Shown here: in pieces, positions 42,973-52,796 of the stretch
How positions within the stretch are numbered: the first letter of the stretch is position 1
Layout of the letters: each line of letters begins with the position of its first letter
Origin: Enterococcus canis NBRC 100695
GTDB taxonomy: Bacteria; Bacillota; Bacilli; Lactobacillales; Enterococcaceae
Assembly (NCBI RefSeq): GCF_001544375.1
Contig: NZ_BCQJ01000003.1
Coordinates: forward strand, 306,385 to 370,384
DNA: 64,000 nt
Direction of reading: 5' to 3'
The notes under the pieces: generated by a model
Databases searched by the model: none
Told to the model about the DNA's origin: nothing
Seen by the model: only the letters and a program-made list of their open reading frames with translations
Translations under genes and position numbers: made by a program

Positions 42973-45120
42973 ATGACGAATGATGTAACCTATTTTAAAC
43001 TGAACAACGAAATCAACCGCCCTGTCAATGGCCAAATTCCTCTAAACAAGGATAAAGAAGCCCTGGCAGCTTTTTTTAAGGAAAATGTCGAATTAAAGAC
43101 GAAAAAATTCGCTTCCTTACGGGAAAAAATTGATTTCTTACTGGATAACGACTATATCGAACGACCTTTTATTGAAAAATATTCCTTTGACTTTATCGAG
43201 CAATTATATCAATTCCTAGATGAGCAAAACTTCCAATTTAAGTCCTTTATGGCGGCATATAAATATTATTCTCAATATGCTTTAAAGAGCAATGATGGGA
43301 CTGAATATTTGGAAAGCTATGAAGACCGGGTTGCCTTCAATGCTTTATATTTCGCAGATGGCGATGAAGCCTTAGCCTTGAGCTTAGCTGACGAAATGAT
43401 CCACCAACGCTACCAACCAGCCACGCCTTCTTTCCTAAATGCCGGACGCAAACGCCGGGGGGAACTGGTTTCTTGTTTCTTGATCCAAGTAACCGATGAT
43501 ATGAACAGCATCGGCCGATCAATCAACAGTGCGCTTCAACTTTCACGTATCGGCGGTGGCGTGGGAATCACGCTTTCCAACTTGCGGGAAGCCGGCGCAC
43601 CTATCAAAGGTTATGATGGTGCAGCTAGCGGCGTGGTGCCTGTCATGAAATTATTTGAAGACAGCTTCAGCTACTCTAATCAATTAGGCCAACGACAAGG
43701 AGCCGGCGTGGTGTACTTAAATGTTTTCCATCCGGATATTGAAGTGTTCCTTTCTGCTAAAAAAGAAAACGCCGATGAAAAGATTCGGGTAAAAACCCTC
43801 TCACTTGGTGTGATTGTGCCGGATAAATTTTATGAACTGACCCGCAAAAATGAAGATATGTACCTTTTCAGTCCTTATAGTGTTGAAAAAGAATACGGCG
43901 TACCTTTCTCTTATGTTGATATCACGGCTGAATACGACAACATGGTCGCGAACCCTAATATTCGCAAACAAAAAATCAAAGCCCGTGATTTGGAAAATGA
44001 AATCAGCAAACTGCAACAAGAATCTGGTTATCCTTATATTGTCAATATCGATACTGCCAACCGCAGCAATCCAATTGACGGAAAAATCATTATGAGTAAC
44101 CTTTGTTCTGAGATTCTCCAAGTCCAAACACCTTCCGTACTAGGTGATCAACAAGAATATGATGTTTTGGGAACCGATATTAGCTGTAACTTAGGCTCTA
44201 CCAATATCGTCAATTTGATGGACAGTCCTGATTTTGGTAAATCAATCGATGCGATGGTGCGGGCTTTAACCTTTGTTACTGATTCTTCTCATATTGAAGT
44301 GGTTCCTTCTATTAATAATGGTAACCATTTGAATCACACGATTGGTTTAGGGGCAATGGGTCTGCATACCTATCTCGCTAAAAATCACATGATGTACGGT
44401 TCTGAAGAATCCATTGATTTTACTAATATCTATTTCATGTTACTGAACTACTGGACTTTAGTGGCCAGCAATCAAATCGCGAAAGAACGCGGTGCGGTCT
44501 TCCATAACTTTGAAAAATCAGCTTATGCGGACGGCTCTTACTTCGATAAATATGTTACCGGTGAATTTCAACCTAAGTTTGACAAGGTCAAAGCCTTGTT
44601 TGGCGATATGTTCATTCCAAGTGCGGCTGACTGGGCGGCTTTAAAAGCTGACATCCAAAAATATGGTTTGTATCATCAAAACCGTTTAGCAGTAGCACCA
44701 AATGGCTCTATCTCTTATATCAATGATACAAGCGCCAGCATCCATCCAATCACGCGTTTGATTGAAGAACGGCAAGAAAAGAAAATCGGTAAAGTTTATT
44801 ATCCAGCGCCTTATTTAGCCAATGATACCTTACCTTACTACACTTCTGCCTACGACATGGATATGCGGAAAGTTATTGATATTTATGCGGCAGCGCAAAC
44901 CCACGTTGACCAAGGCATGAGCTTGACCTTGTTTATGCGTTCTGAAATCCCAGTAGGCATCTACGAATGGAAGCATGGAACGAAACAAACAACCCGTGAC
45001 TTGAATATCTTACGTCACTACGCCTTCAATAAAGGCATCAAGTCTATTTACTACGTCCGTACCTTTACAGATGATGCGGAAGAAATCGGCAGCAATCAAT
45101 GCGAAAGCTGTGTCATTTAA
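42973..45120 (+). CDS. nrdE: Class Ib ribonucleotide reductase alpha subunit
   Basis: The product is 715 residues of the 10-stranded reductase barrel. The redox Cys in ELVSCFLIQV, the active-site stretch NLCSEILQ, the radical-transfer Tyr region near the end and the C-terminal pair CESCVI are visible. There is no ATP-cone, as usual for class Ib. It reduces NDPs with NrdF and NrdH. The ATG at 42973 (MTNDVTYFKL) is preferred over GTG 42964, which nearly touches the GGAG. Confidence 0.96.
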   Translation: MTNDVTYFKLNNEINRPVNGQIPLNKDKEALAAFFKENVELKTKKFASLREKIDFLLDNDYIERPFIEKYSFDFIEQLYQFLDEQNFQFKSFMAAYKYYSQYALKSNDGTEYLESYEDRVAFNALYFADGDEALALSLADEMIHQRYQPATPSFLNAGRKRRGELVSCFLIQVTDDMNSIGRSINSALQLSRIGGGVGITLSNLREAGAPIKGYDGAASGVVPVMKLFEDSFSYSNQLGQRQGAGVVYLNVFHPDIEVFLSAKKENADEKIRVKTLSLGVIVPDKFYELTRKNEDMYLFSPYSVEKEYGVPFSYVDITAEYDNMVANPNIRKQKIKARDLENEISKLQQESGYPYIVNIDTANRSNPIDGKIIMSNLCSEILQVQTPSVLGDQQEYDVLGTDISCNLGSTNIVNLMDSPDFGKSIDAMVRALTFVTDSSHIEVVPSINNGNHLNHTIGLGAMGLHTYLAKNHMMYGSEESIDFTNIYFMLLNYWTLVASNQIAKERGAVFHNFEKSAYADGSYFDKYVTGEFQPKFDKVKALFGDMFIPSAADWAALKADIQKYGLYHQNRLAVAPNGSISYINDTSASIHPITRLIEERQEKKIGKVYYPAPYLANDTLPYYTSAYDMDMRKVIDIYAAAQTHVDQGMSLTLFMRSEIPVGIYEWKHGTKQTTRDLNILRHYAFNKGIKSIYYVRTFTDDAEEIGSNQCESCVI

Positions 45121-45132
45121 GGAGGAAACAAC

Positions 45133-46098
45133 GTGGCTAATACTTATTATGAAGCAATCAACTGGAACGAGATTGAAGATATCATCGACAAATCCACATG
45201 GGAAAAATTAACGGAACAATTTTGGCTAGATACCCGCATCCCCCTATCTAATGACTTAGACGACTGGCGGAAGCTTTCTGAGTTGGAAAAACAAACAGTT
45301 GGCTACGTCTTTGGCGGCTTGACCCTCTTGGATACGGTTCAATCTGAAAGCGGCATGGACCAACTACGGGACGATGTCCGTACACCTCATGAAGAAGCGG
45401 TTTTAAATAATATTCAGTTTATGGAATCTGTCCATGCTAAAAGTTATTCTTCGATTTTCAGTACCTTGAATACTAAAAAAGAGATTGACGATATTTTTGA
45501 ATGGACCAACACCAACCCTTATTTACAAAAGAAAGCCGAAATGGTCAATGAAATCTACAAAAATGGCACACCACTTGAGAAAAAAATTGCGAGTGTTTTC
45601 CTAGAAACCTTCCTATTCTATTCTGGTTTCTATACGCCTTTATACTACTTAGGCAACAATAAGCTAGCCAACGTAGCGGAGATCATCAAATTGATTATTC
45701 GGGATGAATCTGTTCACGGAACCTATATCGGCTACAAATTCCAACTAGGTTTTAACGAATTATCTGAGCAAGAACAGAGTGATTTAAAAGATTGGATGTA
45801 TAATCTGCTGTACGAACTTTACGAAAATGAAGAAAAGTACACGGAACAATTATATGATGAGTTAGGCTGGACAGAAGAAGTCAAAACCTTCCTTCGTTAC
45901 AATGCCAATAAAGCGTTGATGAATTTAGGGATGGATCCACTCTTCCCTGATACAGCTGATGACGTCAATCCGATCGTAATGAACGGTATCTCAACTGGTA
46001 CTAGTAATCATGACTTCTTCTCCCAAGTCGGCAATGGCTATCTTTTAGGGAATGTGGAAGCGATGCAAGATGACGATTATCTAATTGGATTAGAATAA
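45133..46098 (+). CDS. nrdF: Class Ib ribonucleotide reductase beta subunit
   Basis: The product is 321 residues, ferritin-like and helical. Metal ligands are in VQSESGMD, NIQFMESVHAKSYS and IKLIIRDESVHGTYIG. It holds the Mn or Fe tyrosyl-radical cofactor. It starts with GTG behind GGAGG, 12 bp after nrdE. The flavodoxin NrdI needed for Mn activation is not encoded in this cluster. Confidence 0.96.
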   Translation: MANTYYEAINWNEIEDIIDKSTWEKLTEQFWLDTRIPLSNDLDDWRKLSELEKQTVGYVFGGLTLLDTVQSESGMDQLRDDVRTPHEEAVLNNIQFMESVHAKSYSSIFSTLNTKKEIDDIFEWTNTNPYLQKKAEMVNEIYKNGTPLEKKIASVFLETFLFYSGFYTPLYYLGNNKLANVAEIIKLIIRDESVHGTYIGYKFQLGFNELSEQEQSDLKDWMYNLLYELYENEEKYTEQLYDELGWTEEVKTFLRYNANKALMNLGMDPLFPDTADDVNPIVMNGISTGTSNHDFFSQVGNGYLLGNVEAMQDDDYLIGLE

Positions 46099-46103
46099 GT
46101 AAA

Positions 46104-46139
46104 AGGCTTGATATCAGTTTTGATATCAAGCCTTTTTTC
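46104..46139 (+). terminator. Terminator of nrdHEF
   Basis: AAAAGGCTTGATATCA/TGATATCAAGCCTTTT hairpin followed by T, shortly after the nrdF stop codon; A-rich on the left so it may also serve the opposite strand. Confidence 0.92.
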
Positions 46140-46170
46140 ACAAAAAAATTGTAATTTCCAATAAATCAAG

Positions 46171-46518
46171 TTAGTTTGCAGCCTTAATTTCAGTTAACCG
46201 ATAAGAAACAATTTTTGCCAGCAGTTCTTTAGGCAGCGGCTCTGTATAGGAAAAGCGGATTGCTCCTTTACTGGTAGGATACTTCGCTAGCTCTTCAGCA
46301 AAGTGGGCGATAGGTCCAGGTGTTGGGTACAGACCCCAGTGCTTTTTCGCAGCTGCAAAATAAACCACCGGCTTCCCTAAATAAAAGGCTGGCATTTGAT
46401 AGCTGATTGTTTCAGTAACGCCAACTGGCATTAATGACTGCAAATAGTGGTACAGCTCCTCCATCAACGCCTGATGTTCTGGGGCAACTTGTGCTAAATA
46501 ATCGGTAATCTTTATCAT
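46171..46518 (-). CDS. DUF1801 family protein (YdhG-like)
   Basis: The product is about 115 residues with MPVGVTETISYQMPAFYLGK and KHWGLYPTPGPIAHF, features of the DUF1801/YdhG family. Some members were called iron chaperones on slender evidence. Single gene. The start is uncertain among three nearby codons; ATG 46518 has the best spacing (eight bases) to GAGGAG. Confidence 0.8.
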   Translation of the reverse strand: MIKITDYLAQVAPEHQALMEELYHYLQSLMPVGVTETISYQMPAFYLGKPVVYFAAAKKHWGLYPTPGPIAHFAEELAKYPTSKGAIRFSYTEPLPKELLAKIVSYRLTEIKAAN

Positions 46519-46691
46519 TTCCATCACTCCTCGAATACTATCCTAAGTTAAAAAATCTAACCTTTAAGCCTTTTTGAAAACGTAGTCAACGATTGCTCCC
46601 CATTTTTTTCAGTCTTCACTGAAATTATCGCCCGTTTTGAAGTCTTCTCCTCCCTATAATAAAGGTATCAACAAATTAGGAGGACATGCCC

Positions 46692-49238
46692 ATGAAATGG
46701 TATCAAATCGAGGTAAAACAAGTACTCAATAAACTTAACAGTCACGCCGCTGGTCTTTCAGATGCTGAGAGAGCAACGCGGCTAACCGAACACGGTGAAA
46801 ATAAAATAGCCGAAAGCCAACAAATCAAACCTTGGCAAAAAATAGTAAAACACTTTACAGATTTACTGATGTTAGTGCTACTCTTCGCCGCCATCTTAAA
46901 ATTTATCACCGGCGACTTGGTGGAAGGCAGTATTATTCTGTTGGTAGTAATCGTCAATGGCTTGGTCGGTTACTGGCAAGAGCGTAAGGCCGAAGAGTCA
47001 TTGGACGGTCTAAAACAAATGATGAGCCAAGAAGCTGTTGTTTTAGTAGCGGGGCATAAAAAGACCGTTGCAACAACTTCTCTCGTTCCAGGCGATATTG
47101 TCTCCCTCAAAGCTGGTGATGTGGTTCCAGCAGATTTGCGCCTGTTAGAAGTCCATGACTTAGTCGTCGAAGAGGCAATTTTAACCGGCGAGTCCGAGGC
47201 TGTTGAAAAAACTACTAAGGCCATTGCCAAAGAGGCGCTGGCTGGCGACCAAAAGAATATGGCCTTTTCAGGCACCCTCGTCCAAGCAGGTTCTGCCATT
47301 GGTATCGTGGTTGCCACCGGAAACGAGACCGAAATTGGTAAAATCAATCAGGCTTTGCAATCCGTAACGAGCACTACCACGCCTTTAGTTCGCAAGATGC
47401 AGCAATTGAACAAACAGATTTTTCGCGGCATTATGGTCTTGATTTTGTTTCTTGTTTTCTTTACTACGTTCCGTTATGGCATGGAGCTAGACCTGCTTTT
47501 CTCTGCAATGATTGCCTTAATCGTTGCCATGATCCCAGAGGGCTTACCGGCGGTTCTGACAATGATTTTGTCATTAGGCGTCAAGGAAATGGCGGCAGAA
47601 AATGCGATTATCAAAAGTATGCCTTCCGTTGAGACACTAGGCTCTATGACAGTGATTTGTTCTGACAAAACTGGTACTTTGACGAAAAATGAAATGACCG
47701 TGGTTGAAACCAACACCACTGATTCACAACTGCTACTGACCATTATGAATAACTGCCAAGATTTGAAATTACAGGATTCACAACAGGTAGCGGACTTAAC
47801 AGGAAACCCTACCGAGTTGGCACTATTACAGTATGCAGCAGATGCGAATTTATCGTTACTGCCAGTCCAGGGTAAAATTCCCTTCAGCTCTAGCTATAAA
47901 TACATGGCTACTATGCACCCAGCTGCTGATATGAACCAGATTTTTATTAAGGGCGCTCCTGAAGTATTACTAGCAAAAGCGCAATTAACTGCTATTGAAA
48001 AACAAACCTGGCGTGAGCAGATTTCTGTCTTAGCGAAAAAAGGACAACGAGTATTGGCCTTTGCGACTAAAAAAGTCGCAGCTGGAACAGTCTTGACCCA
48101 TGAGACTTTACAGGAGCTGACTTTTGTCGGCATTGCCGGAATCATCGACCCACCTAAAGAGAGTGCCATCCAAGCAGTTAAAGAGGCTCAAGGAGCGGGT
48201 ATCTCCGTTAAAATGATTACGGGGGATCACAAAGATACCGCTCAAGCAATCGGTTTACAAATTGGCTTGAAGCATACCTCACAGGTGCTAGAGGGTATCG
48301 AGATTGATCAATTGACAGATGAGGAATTAGCCCGCATTGTTCCAAAAGTCGATATTTTTGCCCGAACTACTCCTGAGCATAAGTTACGGATTGTGACGGC
48401 TTTGCAGAATAACGGTGAAGTCGTTGGTATGACTGGTGATGGTGTCAATGATGCGCCTGCTCTCAAGAAAGCAGATATCGGGATCGCAATGGGTATCAAA
48501 GGTAGCGAAGTGACGAAGCAAGCCGCTGACATGGTTTTAGCAGACGACAACTTCCATACTATTGCCAAAGCAGTCAAAGAGGGACGCCGGATTTTTGACA
48601 ATCTAAAAAAGACTATCAACTTCTTCTTACCATCGGCGCTTTCGCAAGGCTTGATTGTTGTTATCGCCCTCCTGATGGATCGCCCCTTACCATTGACACC
48701 TGTGCAGATTCTCTGGGTCAATATGGTGACTACCATCACCTTATCCTATGCTCTAGGCTTTGAAAAGGCTAGTAAAGATACGATGCAGCGTCCGCCAAGA
48801 GCCATCAACGAGCCCATTTTATCCGGCTATAGTCTCTTCCGGATTGTCTATGTCTCCTTAGTGATCGTCCTACCGGCATACTTCTTGGCACTTCAATTCG
48901 ACGGTACCGCTCTACAACAGACCATTCTTTTACAAAACATCGTCTTAGCTCAAGCGGTCTACATGCTAAACTGCCGCGAGTTATTGGACCCGACATTAAA
49001 TAAAAGTATGCTGCAAAACAAAGCGCTCTTCATCTCGTTAGGCCTCTTGTTCTTACTACAAGCCACGGTTGTCTTTGTTCCTTTCGCACAAGCACTGATT
49101 GGAACCACCGGACTTAGCGTGACCCAACAACTAATTATTTTCGGTAATGTTATCTTACTCTTCTTGATTGTAGAGATTGAGAAGGCAGTCACTCGTCGCT
49201 TCATCAAAAAGCCCATTATTGGCGATATCCGTCAGTAA
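46692..49238 (+). CDS. P-type cation-transporting ATPase (P2-like, ion uncertain)
   Basis: The product is 848 residues: N-terminal cation-ATPase domain, actuator with LTGESEAVEK, phosphorylation motif DKTGTLTKNEMTV, nucleotide-binding domain, hinge MTGDGVNDAPALKKADIGIAMG and about ten membrane helices. Helix 4 has PEGLPAVLT. Helix 5 reads LSQGLIVVIA and helix 6 LWVNMVTTITLSYALGFE, lacking the Asn/Glu and Asp ligands of typical Ca2+ pumps, so specificity is open. ATG 46692 is chosen over 46686 by spacing to AGGAGG. A TATAAT at 46655-46660 may be its -10. It converges with the Mga gene with only 3 bp between. Confidence 0.9.
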   Translation: MKWYQIEVKQVLNKLNSHAAGLSDAERATRLTEHGENKIAESQQIKPWQKIVKHFTDLLMLVLLFAAILKFITGDLVEGSIILLVVIVNGLVGYWQERKAEESLDGLKQMMSQEAVVLVAGHKKTVATTSLVPGDIVSLKAGDVVPADLRLLEVHDLVVEEAILTGESEAVEKTTKAIAKEALAGDQKNMAFSGTLVQAGSAIGIVVATGNETEIGKINQALQSVTSTTTPLVRKMQQLNKQIFRGIMVLILFLVFFTTFRYGMELDLLFSAMIALIVAMIPEGLPAVLTMILSLGVKEMAAENAIIKSMPSVETLGSMTVICSDKTGTLTKNEMTVVETNTTDSQLLLTIMNNCQDLKLQDSQQVADLTGNPTELALLQYAADANLSLLPVQGKIPFSSSYKYMATMHPAADMNQIFIKGAPEVLLAKAQLTAIEKQTWREQISVLAKKGQRVLAFATKKVAAGTVLTHETLQELTFVGIAGIIDPPKESAIQAVKEAQGAGISVKMITGDHKDTAQAIGLQIGLKHTSQVLEGIEIDQLTDEELARIVPKVDIFARTTPEHKLRIVTALQNNGEVVGMTGDGVNDAPALKKADIGIAMGIKGSEVTKQAADMVLADDNFHTIAKAVKEGRRIFDNLKKTINFFLPSALSQGLIVVIALLMDRPLPLTPVQILWVNMVTTITLSYALGFEKASKDTMQRPPRAINEPILSGYSLFRIVYVSLVIVLPAYFLALQFDGTALQQTILLQNIVLAQAVYMLNCRELLDPTLNKSMLQNKALFISLGLLFLLQATVVFVPFAQALIGTTGLSVTQQLIIFGNVILLFLIVEIEKAVTRRFIKKPIIGDIRQ

Positions 49239-49241
49239 GCA

Positions 49242-50681
49242 TTAGAAATAGGTATCAAAGGTGAGCTCTGCTAAACGGCGGAGCTCATTTTTTGTTGGCA
49301 CCGTTGACAAATAAAAAACCGGCAGTGGTGCTTGATCTAATGGAAAATTAGACAAAATCAGATCACTAGCCGCTACGGGCAGTTGGGCCAACTCCGTCAC
49401 TTCAATCGTCTTTAGCACAATTCGTTTACCCAAATAGTCCGCCAATTCTTGCTCCAAAAAGGCTTTCCAAGCGGGCTCTCCTTGAAACAAAAAGTAAAAA
49501 GTTCGTGTCTCCGGCCTCACGGCAAACAGTGCTTGTTGCTGCAGAAGCGTCATCAAATGCAGTAAATAACTAGGGCGCGCCTTGCTATCAGTCAACTGAG
49601 CCGTTAATAAAGCCAGATTTTGACTATAAAACGGACTTGCAACGACCCGCTTGGCATTGATACCTTGATAATCTGCTTCAAACTGAGCGGACAATTCAGG
49701 GGACTCTTGGTATTTTAGCAATAACAAAAGTAAATTATCGGCTAGAGCCGTTGCCGCTAGATTCGCCTGAGTAATCCTCGCCAAATCTGCCACAAAATCC
49801 GCAAGTGTTTCAGCCAGCAACTGATATTGTTGAACTAGGGCTGTTTTGAGCTTTGCGCCAAAATGATTATTGTAGTTCCAGCTTTCCAAATAACAGAAAA
49901 ACACAAAAAAGAGTTCCTCTTGCTGCAGATAGACGCCCTCCTTTTGATAGAGCGTCTTTAGAAAAGTCGTGTGTACTGTAAATAGCGGATCTGTTTCCTT
50001 GAAAGAAATTCGCTCGATAGGACAACCTGCCTTACTGCGAATGGTGTTAATGAAGAACCAGCAAACACCAAAGATTTCCTCCGTTTCAGCTGTCAAATCT
50101 GCTTTTTCGATTTGTCTTAAAAACTGAAAATAGTGACTTTCATGTACCGCGTAGTCTTCAAAAAAGTAATTATTATGAGTAAAAGGCACTAGCAGTCGTT
50201 GATAAAAGATCCGAACACTACTCTCCGCGCCAGAAAAATAGGCCTTAGTGGTCGTCAATTCTATCTGGATCTGATAGTCGGTCAGCTGCTGATTGACTTT
50301 ACGGGCATGACGCTTCAAGGTCTCAAAAGAGACGCCGGTTTCTCGCAAGAAAGGTTTGACAGCTAACTCTTTTTTTACCAATAACCGCTTTAAAAGTTCC
50401 ACCACAATAGATTGAGAGAGAAAAATTTCCCAAAGGCTATTCGTGAGTGCCTCTTTCTTAGCTCGCAGTTGAATACCATTACTATCTGTTTGGATCTGCC
50501 AGTCTGGCGGCAGTTGGGTCCGTATCACTTGTAGGTCGGCAAAAATGGTGCGCTCCGTAGTTTCCAGCGCTTGCGCTAATTCTTTCGCCGTGATTTGCGG
50601 TTGATTCAGAAGTTGCTCTAACAAGCGAATTTGCCGGTGTAAATCTTTTTCCGTAATGATTTTTTTCAGCATTGAGTACAT
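49242..50681 (-). CDS. Mga-family transcriptional regulator
   Basis: The product is 479 residues. Two N-terminal DNA-binding segments are visible, HTH_Mga-like at about 25-70 (ITAKELAQALETTERTIFAD) and a second at about 105-150 (FLRETGVSFETLKRHARKV). The central part resembles the PRD-like Mga region and the C-terminus a degenerate EIIB-like domain (LILSNFP). These regulators often control surface or sugar genes. Its target is unknown. GGAGG precedes the ATG. Confidence 0.82.
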   Translation of the reverse strand: MYSMLKKIITEKDLHRQIRLLEQLLNQPQITAKELAQALETTERTIFADLQVIRTQLPPDWQIQTDSNGIQLRAKKEALTNSLWEIFLSQSIVVELLKRLLVKKELAVKPFLRETGVSFETLKRHARKVNQQLTDYQIQIELTTTKAYFSGAESSVRIFYQRLLVPFTHNNYFFEDYAVHESHYFQFLRQIEKADLTAETEEIFGVCWFFINTIRSKAGCPIERISFKETDPLFTVHTTFLKTLYQKEGVYLQQEELFFVFFCYLESWNYNNHFGAKLKTALVQQYQLLAETLADFVADLARITQANLAATALADNLLLLLLKYQESPELSAQFEADYQGINAKRVVASPFYSQNLALLTAQLTDSKARPSYLLHLMTLLQQQALFAVRPETRTFYFLFQGEPAWKAFLEQELADYLGKRIVLKTIEVTELAQLPVAASDLILSNFPLDQAPLPVFYLSTVPTKNELRRLAELTFDTYF

Positions 50682-50753
50682 AGCGTGCCTCCTTTTAAAT
50701 TCAGCATACGGAGAAAAAAATTTCTCGTCAAGCGTTTACCTAGCAACTAAAAA

Positions 50754-50792
50754 GAGTCTAGAGCATAACTCAAAAAGTTATGTCCTAGACTC
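50754..50792. repeat. Imperfect hairpin repeat, copy 1
   Basis: A 39-bp stem-loop: GAGTCTAG pairs with CTAGACTC, then CATAACT with AGTTATG, loop CAAAA; one mismatch and one G-T pair. It lies between the Mga gene and the AI-2E gene. The core TAACTCAAAAAGTTATGT is identical in copy 2 (63941-63981, opposite orientation). Confidence 0.75.
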
Positions 50793-50824
50793 CTCCGGAT
50801 AAACGCTTATCCCAGCCTCATGTC

Positions 50825-51940
50825 TTAATCCATTGAACCGTCTTGAAAACTCTCTGCTTTTCGCAGTAGATAGATTTTGCGGATATTTAAAACCAACGTT
50901 TTGATAACCGCATAAACAGGGATACAAATCAGCATCCCAACAATTCCGCCGACACTCCCGGCGGCAATCAAGACGAGGATAATCGTCAGTGGATGGATAT
51001 TCAGTGACTTGCCAAACAGCAGCGGTTTGATTAAATTTCCATCTAATTGTTGAATAACTAAAATTGATAAGCCAATTTTTAACGCCTGCCAAGGGGAGAT
51101 AAATAAACCAACTAAAACGGCCGGTACCGCCCCAATAAACGGACCCACATAAGGAATAATGTTGGTAATTCCACAGATGACTGCTAGTAAGAGGGCATAG
51201 GGTTGATTAAAGAGCGTCATGGCAATAAAACTCATGACTCCGATAATCAGAGCATCCACCACCGTGCTACTAATATAAGCCGAAAGCGTCGTATTCATTT
51301 CTCGCACTGTTTCCCGTAACTCATTACGAATGCTGCTAGGGAAAAAGGGCGTTAAGGCATCTAAAAATTTATGGCCATCTTTAAACATAAATAAAAGAAT
51401 AAACGGGACGGTAAAGAGCAAAATCATAAATTGCAACAAGACCGAAGCAATCCGTGCTACACTGTTGGTAACTGTGGTCAAAGCAATATTCAAAACATTG
51501 CTGATAGTGAGGTTCATCTGTTCAAGTTGTGCTTGGATATCCCAATTACGAATACTTTCATGACGACTCATTTCGTCGATCCAGTCATTGATTTGTTCCG
51601 CATAAACCGGAATTGACTGGCTCAGATCCATAAATTGAGTGGCCAACTGCGGAATGACATTCATCACTGCCAGAATTACAATTAGTAAGACGATACAAAA
51701 GGTAATCAGAAAACCAACTACTCGCGGCACATTGCGCTTTTCTAGAAATACCACAATCGGATCAAACATATAATAAAGAAATCCCGCCACCAATAATGGC
51801 ATAAAGATTGCTGAAATCATAGCCAACACGGGATGAAATACATTTGGCATCTTCAATAAAAAATAGAGCCCAATAATAGTCAGGACGATTTCTACCGTCC
51901 AGAAAAATAGTCGTGATTGTTTAAATTTTGATACGTTCAT
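50825..51940 (-). CDS. AI-2E family transporter
   Basis: The product is 371 residues with about eight membrane helices and the PF01594 phrases GLYFLLKMPNVFHP, GITNIIPYVGPFIGAVPA and IIQQLDGNLIKP-like VIQQLDGNLIKPLLFG. Members include the quorum-signal exporter TqsA and Na+/H+ antiporter-like proteins; substrate cannot be assigned. Single gene; GGAGGCG precedes the ATG. Confidence 0.9.
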   Translation of the reverse strand: MNVSKFKQSRLFFWTVEIVLTIIGLYFLLKMPNVFHPVLAMISAIFMPLLVAGFLYYMFDPIVVFLEKRNVPRVVGFLITFCIVLLIVILAVMNVIPQLATQFMDLSQSIPVYAEQINDWIDEMSRHESIRNWDIQAQLEQMNLTISNVLNIALTTVTNSVARIASVLLQFMILLFTVPFILLFMFKDGHKFLDALTPFFPSSIRNELRETVREMNTTLSAYISSTVVDALIIGVMSFIAMTLFNQPYALLLAVICGITNIIPYVGPFIGAVPAVLVGLFISPWQALKIGLSILVIQQLDGNLIKPLLFGKSLNIHPLTIILVLIAAGSVGGIVGMLICIPVYAVIKTLVLNIRKIYLLRKAESFQDGSMD

Positions 51941-52016
51941 AACACGCCTCCTTTTCTCTCATTGTAACAAAAAGGACCCGACTTTCGTTCAAATTCTCAA
52001 AAAAAGGATGAATCTT

Positions 52017-52796
52017 ATGACTTTTCTTTACTTGTTCATGAGTGCCCTCATTGCCGGCACTGCTTATCTCGCTAAACTATTGACCTCTTCTGGCGCTGTG
52101 ACTGCTGTTTTTTTTGGTTGGCTATTGTTTCTTTTGGCGCCGTGGCCAGCTTGGCTGGCGGTGGGTTTTTTCTTTCTCAGTGGTGGCATCCTAGGTTATT
52201 TCGCTAAGGATACCATTGCGGAAAAGGGCAACAGGCGTGATGGCTGGCAAGTATGCGCGAATTTACTGCCTAGTCTACTGAGCCTCCTTCTCTATCAAGC
52301 GACGCAGCAACCCCTTTTTCTAGGGGGCTTTTTTGGCGGACTAAGTGGCGCAACGGCTGACACTTGGGCTTCAGAAATCGGACGGCTATCTCTGGCAACG
52401 CCTTATTACATCCTCTCCCACAAGCCAGCCCAAACAGGGCTCTCGGGTGGTGTCACTTGGCTAGGCAGTATTGCCGGCTTTTTTGGCGCATTCTTCCTGA
52501 CCTTATTGACTTGGTGCTGTTTTTGGCTAAGGGGAGAAACCTTCACTGCTGGCTGGTTTTGGTCATTGGTTTTCATTGGACTAGCTGCCATGTTTGTGGA
52601 CAGTCTTTTAGGTGAAATGCTCCAAGTAAAATATCGTTGTAGCGTCTGTGGCCAATTGACGGAACGCAAAAAACACCATCAACAACCCACCCAATATGTC
52701 CGTGGACTCCCTTGGCTGAATAATGATGGTGTCAATTTTCTGTCCTTAACCGTTGCAGTTTTACTTACCTGGCTCTTGCAAATAAATTTTTTGTAG
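52017..52796 (+). CDS. DUF92 family membrane protein
   Basis: The product is 259 residues with six to seven membrane helices and the DUF92/TIGR00297 pattern GGFFGGLSGATADTWASEIG, then TGLSGGVTWLGS and DSLLGEMLQ. In eukaryotes relatives include VTE6-type phytyl-phosphate kinases, so a prenyl-phosphate role has been suggested; the bacterial function is unproven. A CSVCGQLTERKKHH stretch near the end may bind metal. ATG 52017 fits the AAAGGA; the in-frame ATG at 52008 overlaps it. The end overlaps the convergent phosphatase gene by 36 bp. Confidence 0.83.
   Translation: MTFLYLFMSALIAGTAYLAKLLTSSGAVTAVFFGWLLFLLAPWPAWLAVGFFFLSGGILGYFAKDTIAEKGNRRDGWQVCANLLPSLLSLLLYQATQQPLFLGGFFGGLSGATADTWASEIGRLSLATPYYILSHKPAQTGLSGGVTWLGSIAGFFGAFFLTLLTWCCFWLRGETFTAGWFWSLVFIGLAAMFVDSLLGEMLQVKYRCSVCGQLTERKKHHQQPTQYVRGLPWLNNDGVNFLSLTVAVLLTWLLQINFL

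Noticed and set aside
48308..48739. 143-codon minus-strand ORF
   Set aside because: It is antisense to the conserved hinge region of the P-type ATPase and has no binding site or family match.
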